From Pseudomonas sp. GM48 (lineage in GTDB: Bacteria; Pseudomonadota; Gammaproteobacteria; Pseudomonadales; Pseudomonadaceae), in the NCBI RefSeq assembly GCF_000282335.1, contig NZ_AKJM01000033.1, forward strand, positions 1 through 36,852: DNA of 36,852 nucleotides, given 5' to 3'. A program made the position numbers and the translations under genes. The notes beneath the pieces were generated by a model. The model saw only the letters and a list, made by a program, of their open reading frames with translations, made no database searches and had not been told where the DNA came from. Below, one piece after another: positions 1 through 7,760 of the stretch (positions are counted from its first letter, which is position 1; each line of letters opens with the position of its first letter).

Positions 1-64
1 GCCCGCTCCCACAGGGATTGTGTACACCACAAGTCCAATGTGGGAGCGGGCTTGCCCGCGAAGG
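1..64. repeat. REP inverted pair, cut by the window edge
   Basis: Positions 1-13 and 39-51 are exact inverted copies of a GC-rich core (TGTGGGAGCGGGC). The right copy continues to about 64 with the usual REP tail (CTTGCCCGCGAAG). The pair lies just after the pqqB stop codon, between it and whatever follows to the left (pqqC would be expected). Such REP doublets are typical intergenic repeats of fluorescent pseudomonads, mobilised by RAYT transposases encoded elsewhere. The left copy is truncated by the window. Confidence 0.85.
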
Positions 65-73
65 GGCCCTCCG

Positions 74-985
74 CTACAGCACAATACTCATGCCGTCATA
101 CGCCACTTCAACCTGGCGCCGATCCAGCTCCGCCCGTTCTGGCGAATCTTCATCGAGAATCGGGTTGGTGTTGTTGATGTGGATAAGCACCTTGCGCTGC
201 GTGGGCAGTTGTTCCAGCACTTCGAGCATGCCGCCGGGGCCGTTTTGTGCCAGGTGGCCCATCTCGCGCCCGGTGCGGGTGCCGACGCCACGACGCTGCA
301 TTTCATCGTCGTCCCACAACGTGCCATCCACCAACAGGCAATCGCTACCGGCCATGATTTCCAGGAGCGCTGCATCAATCTTGCCCAACCCCGGTGCGTA
401 GAACAGTTTGCCGCCAGTGTTGAGGTCTTCGACGATCAGGCCGATGTTGTCGCCCGGATGCGGGTCGAAGCGGTGCGGCGAGTACGGCGGCGCGGCACTG
501 CGCAAAGGCAGCGGGGTGAAGCGCAGGTTCGGGCAGGCGGGGATGGTGAAGCCTTTATCGAGCTCGATCCGGTTCCAGTTCAGCCCGCCGTTCCAGTGAG
601 TCAGCATGTTGAACAGCGGAAAACCGCTGCTCAGGTCTTCGTGGACCATGTCGGTGCACCAGACCTGATGCGGGCACCCTTCACGCAGCATGAGCAGGCC
701 GGTGGTGTGGTCGATCTGGCTGTCCATCAGGATGATCGCGCTGATCCCGGTATCGCGCAGGGCGCGGCCGGGCTGCATCGGGGCGAAGCTCTGCAGTTGG
801 GCGCGAATGTCCGGGGAGGTGTTGCACAGCACCCAGTTCAAGCCGTCATCGGAAATCGCGATGGACGATTGCGTCCGCGCCTTGGCCCGCAGGCTGCCGT
901 TGCGAAAGCCTGCGCAGTTCACGCAGTTGCAGTTCCACTGGGGGAAGCCGCCGCCGGCAGCGGAACCTAGAATCTGGACAAACAT
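74..985 (-). CDS. pqqB: PqqB, PQQ biosynthesis protein
   Basis: 303 residues, the usual family length. The N-terminus [19 protein letters not shown] is the PqqB signature, and the protein has a metallo-beta-lactamase fold. The motif [11 protein letters not shown] (about residue 90) stands where HxHxDH would be and lacks its first histidines, which is normal for PqqB. PqqB is reported to be an iron-dependent hydroxylase acting on the tyrosine part of the cross-linked PqqA-derived intermediate before PqqC closes the rings. It is in the cytoplasm. The gene follows pqqA by 81 bases, with a terminator-like hairpin between them, so its expression probably depends on read-through. A small stem (ATGGA/TCCAT, 3-base loop) covers the ribosome site and start codon. 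Confidence 0.96.
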   Translation of the reverse strand: MFVQILGSAAGGGFPQWNCNCVNCAGFRNGSLRAKARTQSSIAISDDGLNWVLCNTSPDIRAQLQSFAPMQPGRALRDTGISAIILMDSQIDHTTGLLMLREGCPHQVWCTDMVHEDLSSGFPLFNMLTHWNGGLNWNRIELDKGFTIPACPNLRFTPLPLRSAAPPYSPHRFDPHPGDNIGLIVEDLNTGGKLFYAPGLGKIDAALLEIMAGSDCLLVDGTLWDDDEMQRRGVGTRTGREMGHLAQNGPGGMLEVLEQLPTQRKVLIHINNTNPILDEDSPERAELDRRQVEVAYDGMSIVL

Positions 986-1016
986 GGACGCTCCATCATT
1001 TCAACGCTGAAAATAA

Positions 1017-1040
1017 AACGCCTCGGATAACCGAGGCGTT
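1017..1040 (-). terminator. pqqA-pqqB attenuator (intrinsic terminator)
   Basis: A perfect 10-bp stem (AACGCCTCGG / CCGAGGCGTT) with a 4-base loop is followed on the minus strand by a U-rich run (1016-1011, TTTATTT). It lies between pqqA and pqqB. Partial termination here would give much more pqqA than pqqBCDE message. That fits PqqA being the consumed peptide substrate and the other proteins being enzymes. Confidence 0.85.
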
Positions 1041-1066
1041 GTGCTGCACGTCTACCAAGGTAGAGA

Positions 1067-1141
1067 TTAGCGGCTTGCGAAGTACATGGTGACTTCAAAG
1101 CCGATACGCAGGTCGGTGTAGGCAGGTTTGGTCCAGGCCAT
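1067..1141 (-). CDS. pqqA: PqqA, PQQ precursor peptide (24 aa)
   Basis: A 24-residue ORF begins [10 protein letters not shown] and ends YFASR. Glu16 and Tyr20, the two residues that PqqE cross-links to build PQQ, are present in the conserved context FEVTMYF. A good ribosome site (GAAGGAG, 9 bases before ATG, complement of 1150-1156) fixes the start. The peptide is held by PqqD, cross-linked by the radical-SAM enzyme PqqE and then cut out by proteases, probably including the neighbouring PqqF. The terminator-like hairpin at 1017-1040 directly downstream suggests a short abundant pqqA transcript. Confidence 0.96.
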   Translation of the reverse strand: MAWTKPAYTDLRIGFEVTMYFASR

Positions 1142-1299
1142 AAATTGAACTCCTTCAGGTAGGGTGGGACAGCGCTATCTATAGATATAGTCCACCTCAA
1201 GTCAGAGATGTTCCAGATAGTTAGGTGGCTATGTTACTCAAAATTTCAAAGAGATTGCCCGTGAAACTTTGAGAAAGCTCCTTACAGCCCCGGTAATGA
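1142..1299 (-). promoter_or_regulatory. pqqA upstream region with palindromes
   Basis: This is the 158-base gap between the pqqF stop and pqqA. It holds a perfect 12-bp palindrome (TATCTATAGATA, 1176-1187) about 35 bases before the pqqA start. It also holds an inverted repeat of 12-base arms with one mismatch (1237-1248 and 1262-1273, CTCAAAATTTCA / TGAAACTTTGAG). A separate pqqA promoter is likely here, but I see no convincing -35/-10 pair. The palindromes could be regulator sites; that is inference. Confidence 0.4.
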
Positions 1300-3729
1300 T
1301 CATTTTGCCGCTTGCCATGGCTCGCCCGGGCTAACCGCGCTGGACAGGCAGCGCCAGCCACCCTCGGCCTGATTCAGGCGCCGGGTCGCAGCCAATAGCG
1401 TGGCCGGGTCGATCTGCAAAATGGCCTCGGGTAATTGCGTCAGATAATCCGACGAGCGGCCGGCCAGTTTGCCCTGCCAGAGCAATTCGGCCGCTTGGGC
1501 CGTGGTGAGCGTGGCGCTGGAAAACTGATCCGCCAGGGCCTGGCGTTGAGCGGTGAAGGTGGTGTCGTCGAGCGCGTTGATCAATTCCGGTAATCGATTC
1601 AGGAATTGCTCGATGTGTTGCAGCAGGTCCATCGGCGCAACGTTTGGCGATTGCACACCAAACAGCAACCCGGTTTGCCCGTGAATCTGCCGCAGGGCGC
1701 TGAACACCGCATAGCCGAGTTGCAGCTCCACCCGCAGGCGCTGGTAGAACGGCGTCTGACAGACGTGCGCGAGCAAACGCCACGCGGCTTCGTCGGCCAT
1801 TTCCTGGGTGGCTGTCGGACAGAACAGCAGCAGCGCGTGTTCGCTGGAGGCGATATCGACATTGCTCCACAGACGTTGTGAATGGATCGAAGCTGGCGCC
1901 GTCAGTTGATTGTCCGGCGTGCCGGGTATACGGCTCAAAGCCAATCCCATGGCCGCTTGAGTCTGAGCCGATAACCCGATGGCCAGCCCGTCCCAGCGCG
2001 CACTCGACCAGAGTTGCTGCACGTCATCCGAGTTCGCGGTGTGCCCAAGGCAGTGATCGGGCAATGCCTTGAGCAGTTGTCGAATCGGCATTAACGCAAC
2101 GCTCGTCGATGCTGATGGTGAGGCAGCGGCATCAGGTTTTGTCAGTTCTTTCAGCGCATGCTCCAGGACGGAGGGCATCGGCTCCTGTAGCCCGTTCAGT
2201 TTCAGCAGCCATTCGTTGCCCGACGCACTGAAGGAAAAGTCCACTCCCGCCTGATGCGCGTCTTCTCGTAACGCAAGCAGGTTATTTTCCAGCCGTGTTT
2301 GAAGGTTGCCGCCGGGAGTCGAGTCCAGGCGCCAGCGCAGATAAATCGCACCTTCGGCACAGTTGTCCGGGAATGCCTGGCTGAATTGCATTGGCGAACG
2401 TTCACGACGGCTGCGCGAGCGATCCTGGGCAAAAGTGCGCAGGCCTCGATGGGCGCTGGTCTGGCCGCGAATCAATCCGGCGTTGGGTGCCGGTGCTTCG
2501 CCGCGCAGGAAAGGATTGGGGGCGGGCAATTGCCATGGGCCACTGAAGTTATCCACAGCTCCGATTTGTTGGAGGATTTGCTTGAGGGCTGTGACGCCCT
2601 GCTCGGGTAACCCGGCTTCGCGCTGTTCGCTGTCCAGTCGGGCCAGTTGCAAGGCACTGCTGACTTGCTGCTGGCGCTGGAGCAGGGTTGCGTATTCTTC
2701 GCGCAATCGGTTCCAGTCTTGTTCGGCAAAAAAACCGAGCCAGTCCATCAGGCGTTCGCGGATGCCTGTTGCCGAAGCCGCGGCGGGCAGGGTGAATTCG
2801 ATATGCAGCAAGGCTTGCCCGGCGAACTGGTACAGCGGTTGAGCTTTCAGGTTATCGGCCAGCCCGCGCTCGCGCAGGTCAGCCAACAAACCGCCGGGCC
2901 TTGCCAGATTCAGCCAGTGGCACAGGAACGCCAGCGCTTCGGCAGAGAAATCGGGCAGTGCCTGGAGGGCAAACAGCAGGTCCAGGCGTCGCTCGCCAGC
3001 CTGTTGATAACTGTTGGCCGACGCGTCCATCAGCGGCACCGGGGGGTGTTGAGTGATTGTTTGGCCTTTGGCAATGACGCTGCCAAAGGCTTCGGCCATC
3101 GCCTTCAATTCATCGAGGCTCTGCGGCCCGACCAGGCTCAGGGTCATTTGCCCGGTCTGGTAAAACCGCTGATAAAAATCCTGCAGCGCCTGCTGAAACT
3201 CGGGTTGCTGCAGCGGCAGGCTGTCGCGATTGCCGGCATGAAAACCCCGCAATGGATGAGCCTCACCAAGCCCGTTGAACAAAGAAAACTGCTGCTGCGC
3301 TGCGGCATCCTGCGACCAGGCGACAAATTCCGCCTGCAACACTTCCCGCTCCCGCTGCTGATCGTCCGGATTCATACGCGGATGGGCGAGCATGTCTGAC
3401 AGACGCTCCAGCCCACCGGCAAACGCTTGGGGTGGCAGTTCGAAAAAGTAGTCCGTGGTGCGCTCGCTGGTTCGCGCGTTTATCTGGCCGCCATGACTCT
3501 GGACGTAGGCCATCAACCCTTGCCCGGCAGGAAAACGCTCAGTCCCCAGAAACAGCAGGTGCTCAAGAAAATGCGCCAGCCCCGGCCAGCCCAGTGGCAC
3601 ATCATGGCTGCCAGCGGCGACCCGCAATGCCGCGGCACAGCGCTTCAGATTCGGGGTATGACGCAGCGTTACCCGCAGACCATTGGCCAGTGTTTCAGTA
3701 GGGGGGCGAGGGTGATTCAGCGCGGGCAT
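1300..3729 (-). CDS. pqqF: PqqF, M16 zinc protease of PQQ synthesis
   Basis: 809 residues from the chosen ATG. The inverted zinc motif HFLEH is at residues 53-57, and the third ligand Glu134 comes exactly 76 residues after the motif (HxxEH-x76-E), so the N-terminal catalytic half of an insulinase-type (M16) protease is intact. The rest is the inactive half that closes the chamber. In PQQ synthesis it is thought to release the cross-linked Glu-Tyr from PqqA. I chose ATG 3729 over GTG 3735 because GGAAG lies 5 bases before the ATG. That site sits inside a perfect 8-bp hairpin. The gene follows davA by 48 bases and precedes pqqA, as in P. putida. Specificity beyond the pqq context is inference. 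Confidence 0.93.
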   Translation of the reverse strand: MPALNHPRPPTETLANGLRVTLRHTPNLKRCAAALRVAAGSHDVPLGWPGLAHFLEHLLFLGTERFPAGQGLMAYVQSHGGQINARTSERTTDYFFELPPQAFAGGLERLSDMLAHPRMNPDDQQREREVLQAEFVAWSQDAAAQQQFSLFNGLGEAHPLRGFHAGNRDSLPLQQPEFQQALQDFYQRFYQTGQMTLSLVGPQSLDELKAMAEAFGSVIAKGQTITQHPPVPLMDASANSYQQAGERRLDLLFALQALPDFSAEALAFLCHWLNLARPGGLLADLRERGLADNLKAQPLYQFAGQALLHIEFTLPAAASATGIRERLMDWLGFFAEQDWNRLREEYATLLQRQQQVSSALQLARLDSEQREAGLPEQGVTALKQILQQIGAVDNFSGPWQLPAPNPFLRGEAPAPNAGLIRGQTSAHRGLRTFAQDRSRSRRERSPMQFSQAFPDNCAEGAIYLRWRLDSTPGGNLQTRLENNLLALREDAHQAGVDFSFSASGNEWLLKLNGLQEPMPSVLEHALKELTKPDAAASPSASTSVALMPIRQLLKALPDHCLGHTANSDDVQQLWSSARWDGLAIGLSAQTQAAMGLALSRIPGTPDNQLTAPASIHSQRLWSNVDIASSEHALLLFCPTATQEMADEAAWRLLAHVCQTPFYQRLRVELQLGYAVFSALRQIHGQTGLLFGVQSPNVAPMDLLQHIEQFLNRLPELINALDDTTFTAQRQALADQFSSATLTTAQAAELLWQGKLAGRSSDYLTQLPEAILQIDPATLLAATRRLNQAEGGWRCLSSAVSPGEPWQAAK

Positions 3730-3730
3730 G

Positions 3731-3755
3731 GGCACTTCCAGAACAGTGAAGTGCC
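3731..3755 (-). promoter_or_regulatory. hairpin over the pqqF ribosome binding site
   Basis: On the minus strand GGCACUUC, a 9-base loop, and GAAGUGCC form a perfect 8-bp stem. The 3' arm contains most of the GGAAG ribosome site and ends one base before the pqqF AUG. There is no U-tract, so it is not a terminator. If it folds it should lower pqqF translation. Confidence 0.5.
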
Positions 3756-3777
3756 AATGCTAGCGGATTAGAGTGGT

Positions 3778-4572
3778 TCAGCGCTTGTTCAAGTCGCCGT
3801 AAAGCTCAGGGCGGCGATCGAGGAAGTAGCGGTTGGCAGTGCGGGAGTCGACCATCAACTGACGATCCAGCTCACCGACAATCAGTGCCTCATCCAGCCC
3901 CGCCTGGGCGATGCGGCTGCCATCCGGTGCGGCGATGCTGCTCTGGCCGCAGTAGTGGATGTCGCCTTCGTGCCCGCAATAGTTGGCGTAGGCCACATAA
4001 CACTGGTTTTCAAAGGCCCGGGCGCGGACGGTGACGTCAGCGATGAAGTCATAGGGAATCATGTTGGCGGTCGGCACCAGAATCAGCTCGGCGCCGGCCA
4101 GAGCCAGGCGCCGGGCATTTTCCGGAAATTCCAGGTCGTAGCAGATCAGGAAACCGAGCTTCCAGCCGTTGAGCTCAACGATGGGAAACTCGTCCGCACC
4201 GGCGCTGAACATCGAGTGATCGAGGTCGCCGAACAAGTGAGTCTTGCGGTAGTTGCACAGGCGCTCGCCATTGGCGTCGATCAACTGCACGGCGTTGTAG
4301 ATCTGCCCGTCGGCGGTGCGCTCGGGATAGCCATACAAAATGGCGATCCCGGCAGCCTTGGCAATGCGCGCAATCTGTTGTGCCGACTCACCGTTATGCA
4401 CCTCTGCCAGCACGCTGACGGCATCGACGCCGATGTTGTAGCCGGTCAGGAACATCTCCGGCAGTACCAGCAAATCGGCGCCTTTTGCCTCCAGCGCCAG
4501 TTGTTGCAGGCGTTGCAGGTTGCCGGCGACATCCAGCGGCAACGGTGGACATTGGTAAAGGGCTACGCGCAT
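3778..4572 (-). CDS. davA: 5-aminopentanamidase (delta-aminovaleramidase), nitrilase family
   Basis: 264 residues of the carbon-nitrogen hydrolase (nitrilase) superfamily. The catalytic triad is visible: Glu39 (VLPEMFLTG), Lys110 (NYRKTHLFGD) and Cys144 (FLICYDLEFPE). It should hydrolyse 5-aminovaleramide to 5-aminovalerate and ammonia, the second step of the aminovalerate route of L-lysine breakdown. It lies 12 bases after davB, which makes the amide, with its own site AGAGGA before ATG. This davB-davA pair beside pqqF matches my recollection of P. putida PP_0383-PP_0382. Family membership is certain; substrate is inferred from the davB partner. Confidence 0.92.
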   Translation of the reverse strand: MRVALYQCPPLPLDVAGNLQRLQQLALEAKGADLLVLPEMFLTGYNIGVDAVSVLAEVHNGESAQQIARIAKAAGIAILYGYPERTADGQIYNAVQLIDANGERLCNYRKTHLFGDLDHSMFSAGADEFPIVELNGWKLGFLICYDLEFPENARRLALAGAELILVPTANMIPYDFIADVTVRARAFENQCYVAYANYCGHEGDIHYCGQSSIAAPDGSRIAQAGLDEALIVGELDRQLMVDSRTANRYFLDRRPELYGDLNKR

Positions 4573-4584
4573 CTCGGATTCCTC

Positions 4585-6267
4585 TTACTCGGGCAGGGCG
4601 ATCGGTCCGATCTCGTTGAACACATCTCCTGGACCCGGATTCTCGGCATGAGTTGCACCGCCGAAGTGTTTCATGATCCCCCACACTGCGTTGAGCGAGG
4701 TCTGTACCGCGCCCTCAACCCAGGCTGGCGTCCACGAAACGTCGTCACCGGCAATGAAAATCCCGCGCTGCTCGGCTGGCATGTCGTCCTGCATGAAGTG
4801 CGCGTACATGCGCTGGTTGTAGCGGTAGTGGCCGGGCAGGGCACCTTTGAACGCGCCGAGGAAATGCGGGTCGGCTTCCCAGGACACGGTGATTGGCTCA
4901 CCAATGATGCGGGCGGCAATGTCAACTTTCGGGTAGATCTTTTTCAGTGCATCCAGCGCCAGTTTCACGCGTTTTTCAACCGGCTGCGGGAGCATTTTCA
5001 GCGCGTCGCTCATCCACGAGTACGACAGGCAAATCACCCCCGGCTTGTCATCGCCGTTGTCGAAAAGGTAGGTGCCACGGGTCAGGCGATCAGTGAGGGT
5101 CATGCTCATCAGGTCGCGGCCGGTTTCCGGGTCCTTGTCCTTCCAGAACGGGCGGTCGACCATCACGAAGGTTTTCGACGATTGCATGTAGCGGGTGCGG
5201 TCCAGGGCCATCCACATCTTTTGCGAGAACAGGGTTTCGTCGCATTCGATCTGGGTGGTCAGCAACCAGCTCTGGCAGGTGGTCAGTACCGCGGCGTATT
5301 CGCGGGTGTCGCCCCAGTTATCGGTGACGGCGAAACGGCCACCTGGTGCATGGGCAATCTTCTTCACGCCAGTGCGTGGTGCGCCGTTGTGCAGGGAGCT
5401 GAGGCTGGTGCCTTCGGGCCAGTGCGCGCAACGCTCCGGCACATGGCGCCAGATGCCCTGCGGCACCTGTTCCACGCCGCCGACCACCAGATGCTGGTGA
5501 TCGTCGCAGTTGGTCATCACCACGCGGAAGATTTCCAGCATCGAGTTGGGGAAGTCCGAGTCCCAGCCGCCGGTGCCGAAACCGACCTGGCCGAACACTT
5601 CGCGGTGATGGAACGAGAGCTTGGCGAACGCCTTGGAGGTGGCGACGAAGTCGTAGAAGGTGCGGTCGTCCCACAGCGGCACCAGGGTGTTCCACAGTTC
5701 CTTGAGGCGCGGCACGTCGCGGTCGCGAATGGCTTGCTGGATATCCGAGAACTGCGAACCGGCTTCCAGGGCATCGGCCCACGCGTCAGCCACTTCCTGG
5801 AACAGTGCGGGAAGATCCGACAGCTTCTGTGCGTAATGAGTCTGGCCTTCGAGGTCGATCACCGTGCTGCCCGATGCGGGGGTCAGCGGGTTGGGGAACG
5901 GCTTTGTTTCCAGGCCGAGCTTGTCGACGTAGTGATAAAACGCAGTAGAGGACACCGGAAAACGCATGCCACCGAGCTCAGCCACAATGCCTTCGGCGCC
6001 GTTGAATGCCTGAGAGCGCAGACGGCCACCCATTTTCGAGGCTTCGTAGACGACCGGTTTCAGCCCCAGCTTCATCAGCTCATACGCGGCCACCAGGCCG
6101 GCAATCCCGCCACCGACAATCGCCACCTCGGCACCATGATTGTGCTCGGGAATGCTGCCCAGGCCAGCCGGGTGCTCGATCCAGTCGTCGAAGGCGAAAG
6201 GAAAGTCCGGACCGAAAATGGTGATTGGTTTCTTACCGTCTGCGGGATGGCGATTGTTCTTGTTCAT
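4585..6267 (-). CDS. davB: L-lysine 2-monooxygenase, FAD amine-oxidase family
   Basis: 560 residues. An N-terminal FAD-binding Rossmann motif (VAIVGGGIAGLVAAYEL, about residues 48-64) is followed by an amine-oxidase/tryptophan 2-monooxygenase-like body. The C-terminal FAD segment IFIAGDDVSWTPAWVEGAVQ is typical of these flavoenzymes. It should convert L-lysine and O2 to 5-aminovaleramide, CO2 and water in the cytoplasm. The amidase davA follows immediately, and an Lrp-type gene stands upstream on the same strand, plausibly its lysine-sensing regulator. Tryptophan 2-monooxygenase is the main alternative annotation for this family; pairing with davA favours lysine. Confidence 0.92.
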   Translation of the reverse strand: MNKNNRHPADGKKPITIFGPDFPFAFDDWIEHPAGLGSIPEHNHGAEVAIVGGGIAGLVAAYELMKLGLKPVVYEASKMGGRLRSQAFNGAEGIVAELGGMRFPVSSTAFYHYVDKLGLETKPFPNPLTPASGSTVIDLEGQTHYAQKLSDLPALFQEVADAWADALEAGSQFSDIQQAIRDRDVPRLKELWNTLVPLWDDRTFYDFVATSKAFAKLSFHHREVFGQVGFGTGGWDSDFPNSMLEIFRVVMTNCDDHQHLVVGGVEQVPQGIWRHVPERCAHWPEGTSLSSLHNGAPRTGVKKIAHAPGGRFAVTDNWGDTREYAAVLTTCQSWLLTTQIECDETLFSQKMWMALDRTRYMQSSKTFVMVDRPFWKDKDPETGRDLMSMTLTDRLTRGTYLFDNGDDKPGVICLSYSWMSDALKMLPQPVEKRVKLALDALKKIYPKVDIAARIIGEPITVSWEADPHFLGAFKGALPGHYRYNQRMYAHFMQDDMPAEQRGIFIAGDDVSWTPAWVEGAVQTSLNAVWGIMKHFGGATHAENPGPGDVFNEIGPIALPE

Positions 6268-6307
6268 GGCTGACCTTGCTGGCGACCCGACGCGGAATGC
6301 GCATCTG

Positions 6308-6314
6308 AGTATAG
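6308..6314 (-). promoter_or_regulatory. candidate davB promoter -10 (CTATACT)
   Basis: On the minus strand CTATACT lies 40 bases before the davB start. It fits a sigma-70 or sigma-S -10 element (the sigma-S extended form is CTATACT). No clear -35 is visible, which would be acceptable for sigma-S. Read by eye only. Confidence 0.35.
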
Positions 6315-6426
6315 GAAAAGATGCCAGCCATTCTAGAGAGCACAGAACACGTTAATAAGACGCAAAGTGTCGTCGTTTTGCCATTTTATTGGTCGATATG
6401 ACGATCTTGTTGCGCACACTGCCCAC

Positions 6427-6450
6427 TGTGGGAGCGGGCTTGCTCGCGAA
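6427..6450. repeat. single REP sequence
   Basis: One copy of the REP core with its tail (TGTGGGAGCGGGCTTGCTCG and onward) lies between the Lrp-type gene stop and the davB promoter region. Unlike the other copies it has no inverted partner nearby. It may be a decayed doublet. Confidence 0.8.
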
Positions 6451-6489
6451 AGCGCCAGGTCAGTCACTGATGAACCCTGGCCTGAAAAC

Positions 6490-6951
6490 TCAAACCGGCT
6501 GCCCCCGATCAATCTTGCTGCTCAAGATGATCGAGGTCGTGGTCTTCTCCACCCCATCCACACTGCCAATCTGATCCAGCAACTGATCCAGCTGCTCCGG
6601 CGAATCGGTGCGCAGCCACGCTACATAATCAAATTCGCCACTCACCGCACACAACTGCTGCACCTGCGCCATCGCACTCAGCCGTCGCAACACTTCCTTG
6701 CCGGAACGCGGTTGCACAGTGATCCCCACATACGCCTGCAACCCGCCATCCACCACCCGCTGCCCAAGGCGCACGCCGTAACCGGTGATCACTTTGGCTT
6801 TTTCCAGCCGCGCCAGACGCGAGGTAACGGTGGTGCGGGCGATGCCCAGTTGCCGGGCCAGCATGGCCACGCTCTCGCGGGCGTTGATTTGCAGGGCGGC
6901 AATCAACTGGCGGTCGATTTCATCGAGGACAGGTGGGCGAGTGTCAGGCAA
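6490..6951 (-). CDS. Lrp/AsnC family transcriptional regulator, probable davBA regulator
   Basis: 153 residues from TTG 6951. The N-terminal winged helix-turn-helix (DEIDRQLIAALQ, then MLARQLGIARTTVTSRLARL) is followed by a RAM ligand-binding domain (VQPRSGKEVLRRLSAM to the C-terminus), the standard Lrp/AsnC layout and length. A more upstream TTG (6978) is open in frame, but only TTG 6951 has a ribosome site (GGAG, 8 bases before), so I prefer it. It is on the same strand as davB, 222 bases upstream, and a homologue sits in the same place in P. putida. A role in lysine or aminovalerate response is inferred from position. Its own promoter faces that of the M41-like gene across 6952-7124. Confidence 0.9.
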   Translation of the reverse strand: MPDTRPPVLDEIDRQLIAALQINARESVAMLARQLGIARTTVTSRLARLEKAKVITGYGVRLGQRVVDGGLQAYVGITVQPRSGKEVLRRLSAMAQVQQLCAVSGEFDYVAWLRTDSPEQLDQLLDQIGSVDGVEKTTTSIILSSKIDRGQPV

Positions 6952-7124
6952 AGGGTTATCTCCATTGGCGCGAATCAATGGTGCAGCATGTTACAGGCTC
7001 GTTCGATGGGGCGCTTGTGCTCGTCGAGCGGACGGATTGCGCGGCTTTTTTGTTGTTGAATGGCCGAAAGAGGGTGTGCGCAATTCGGCTAGGATTAATG
7101 CAGTCGAGGGTGCGAGGGAAGGAC

Positions 7125-7760
7125 ATGACGACGAAACTGCCTGCCGCTGTACGGGACCATGCCTTGCAGATTGCCCATCACGAAATGGGCCACTACGTTG
7201 TGGCCAGAGCCCTGGGGTTCGAAACGGGGGGTGTGCACCTGACGGTGACCATGGATTTGAGGCATCAAGGCGGGGCGTCCGTCAGCTTGGCGCGTTCGAT
7301 TTTTTCGATAGAAGCCATGAAGGAACATCTGGAAGCCCGGATGATGGTCCTCTTGGCGGGTGCGATGGCACAGACACTCCCTTCGAAACATACCGCCGTG
7401 AAACGCGTCGATAAATCGAAAGCCACAGCCATCCTCAAAGGTGGACAGGGGGCGGAGCAGGATTTCGCAAAAGTCAGGGAACTGCAGCATTTGCTGCGCA
7501 ACCTCGCCTACCCGGATACCGATCCCGCGTCGTCTGAGCGAATAGCGGCGGAGCTTAAAGCGATGATGGAACGGGTGTGGGATCGGACTCAAAAAATCAT
7601 AGAAGATCAGGCCGAAACGATTGCCGAATTGGCAGGAGCGCTGGTGGACGGCATGGCTCTCGTGGAGCAGTGGGGGCGGGCGGCGGATACGTATGAGGTC
7701 GTGTTGACGGGTGAGGCGGTTGAGCGGATGTGGCCCGAGCAGCGCGTGCATACATTGTAG
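7125..7760 (+). CDS. stand-alone M41 (FtsH-type) zinc peptidase domain protein
   Basis: 211 residues. A zinc-binding HEMGH (residues 19-23) followed by YVVARALG resembles the M41 motif HEAGHA. LLAGAMAQTL (76-85) corresponds to the FtsH segment LLAGRAAEEL, and GAEQDFAKVRELQHLLR (109-125) matches the FtsH stretch that supplies the third zinc ligand, here Asp113. The helical C-terminus is also M41-like. There is no AAA+ ATPase domain and no membrane segment, so it is only the peptidase half of an FtsH. ATG 7125 is chosen for its GGGAAGGA site; the frame stays open upstream to 6933 but runs into the divergent regulator. The TAG stop lies inside a REP sequence. Substrate unknown; catalytic activity without an unfoldase is uncertain. 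Confidence 0.72.
   Translation: MTTKLPAAVRDHALQIAHHEMGHYVVARALGFETGGVHLTVTMDLRHQGGASVSLARSIFSIEAMKEHLEARMMVLLAGAMAQTLPSKHTAVKRVDKSKATAILKGGQGAEQDFAKVRELQHLLRNLAYPDTDPASSERIAAELKAMMERVWDRTQKIIEDQAETIAELAGALVDGMALVEQWGRAADTYEVVLTGEAVERMWPEQRVHTL

Noticed and set aside
74..985. PqqB as a broken enzyme because HxHxDH is incomplete
   Set aside because: The same change is normal for PqqB proteins, so it is not a defect of this copy.
967..1200. 77-residue minus-strand frame over pqqA
   Set aside because: Different frame from the exact PqqA peptide, which has the conserved Glu16/Tyr20 and a good ribosome site.
3955..6273. 772-residue plus-strand open frame opposite davA and davB
   Set aside because: Mirror frame of GC-rich coding DNA; its composition (rich in H, V, G, Q) and lack of any recognisable motif mark it as a shadow of two certain genes.
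6933..7124. N-terminal extension of the M41-like protein
   Set aside because: It would overlap the divergent regulator start and has no ribosome site; ATG 7125 has GGGAAGGA and fits the M41 domain boundary.
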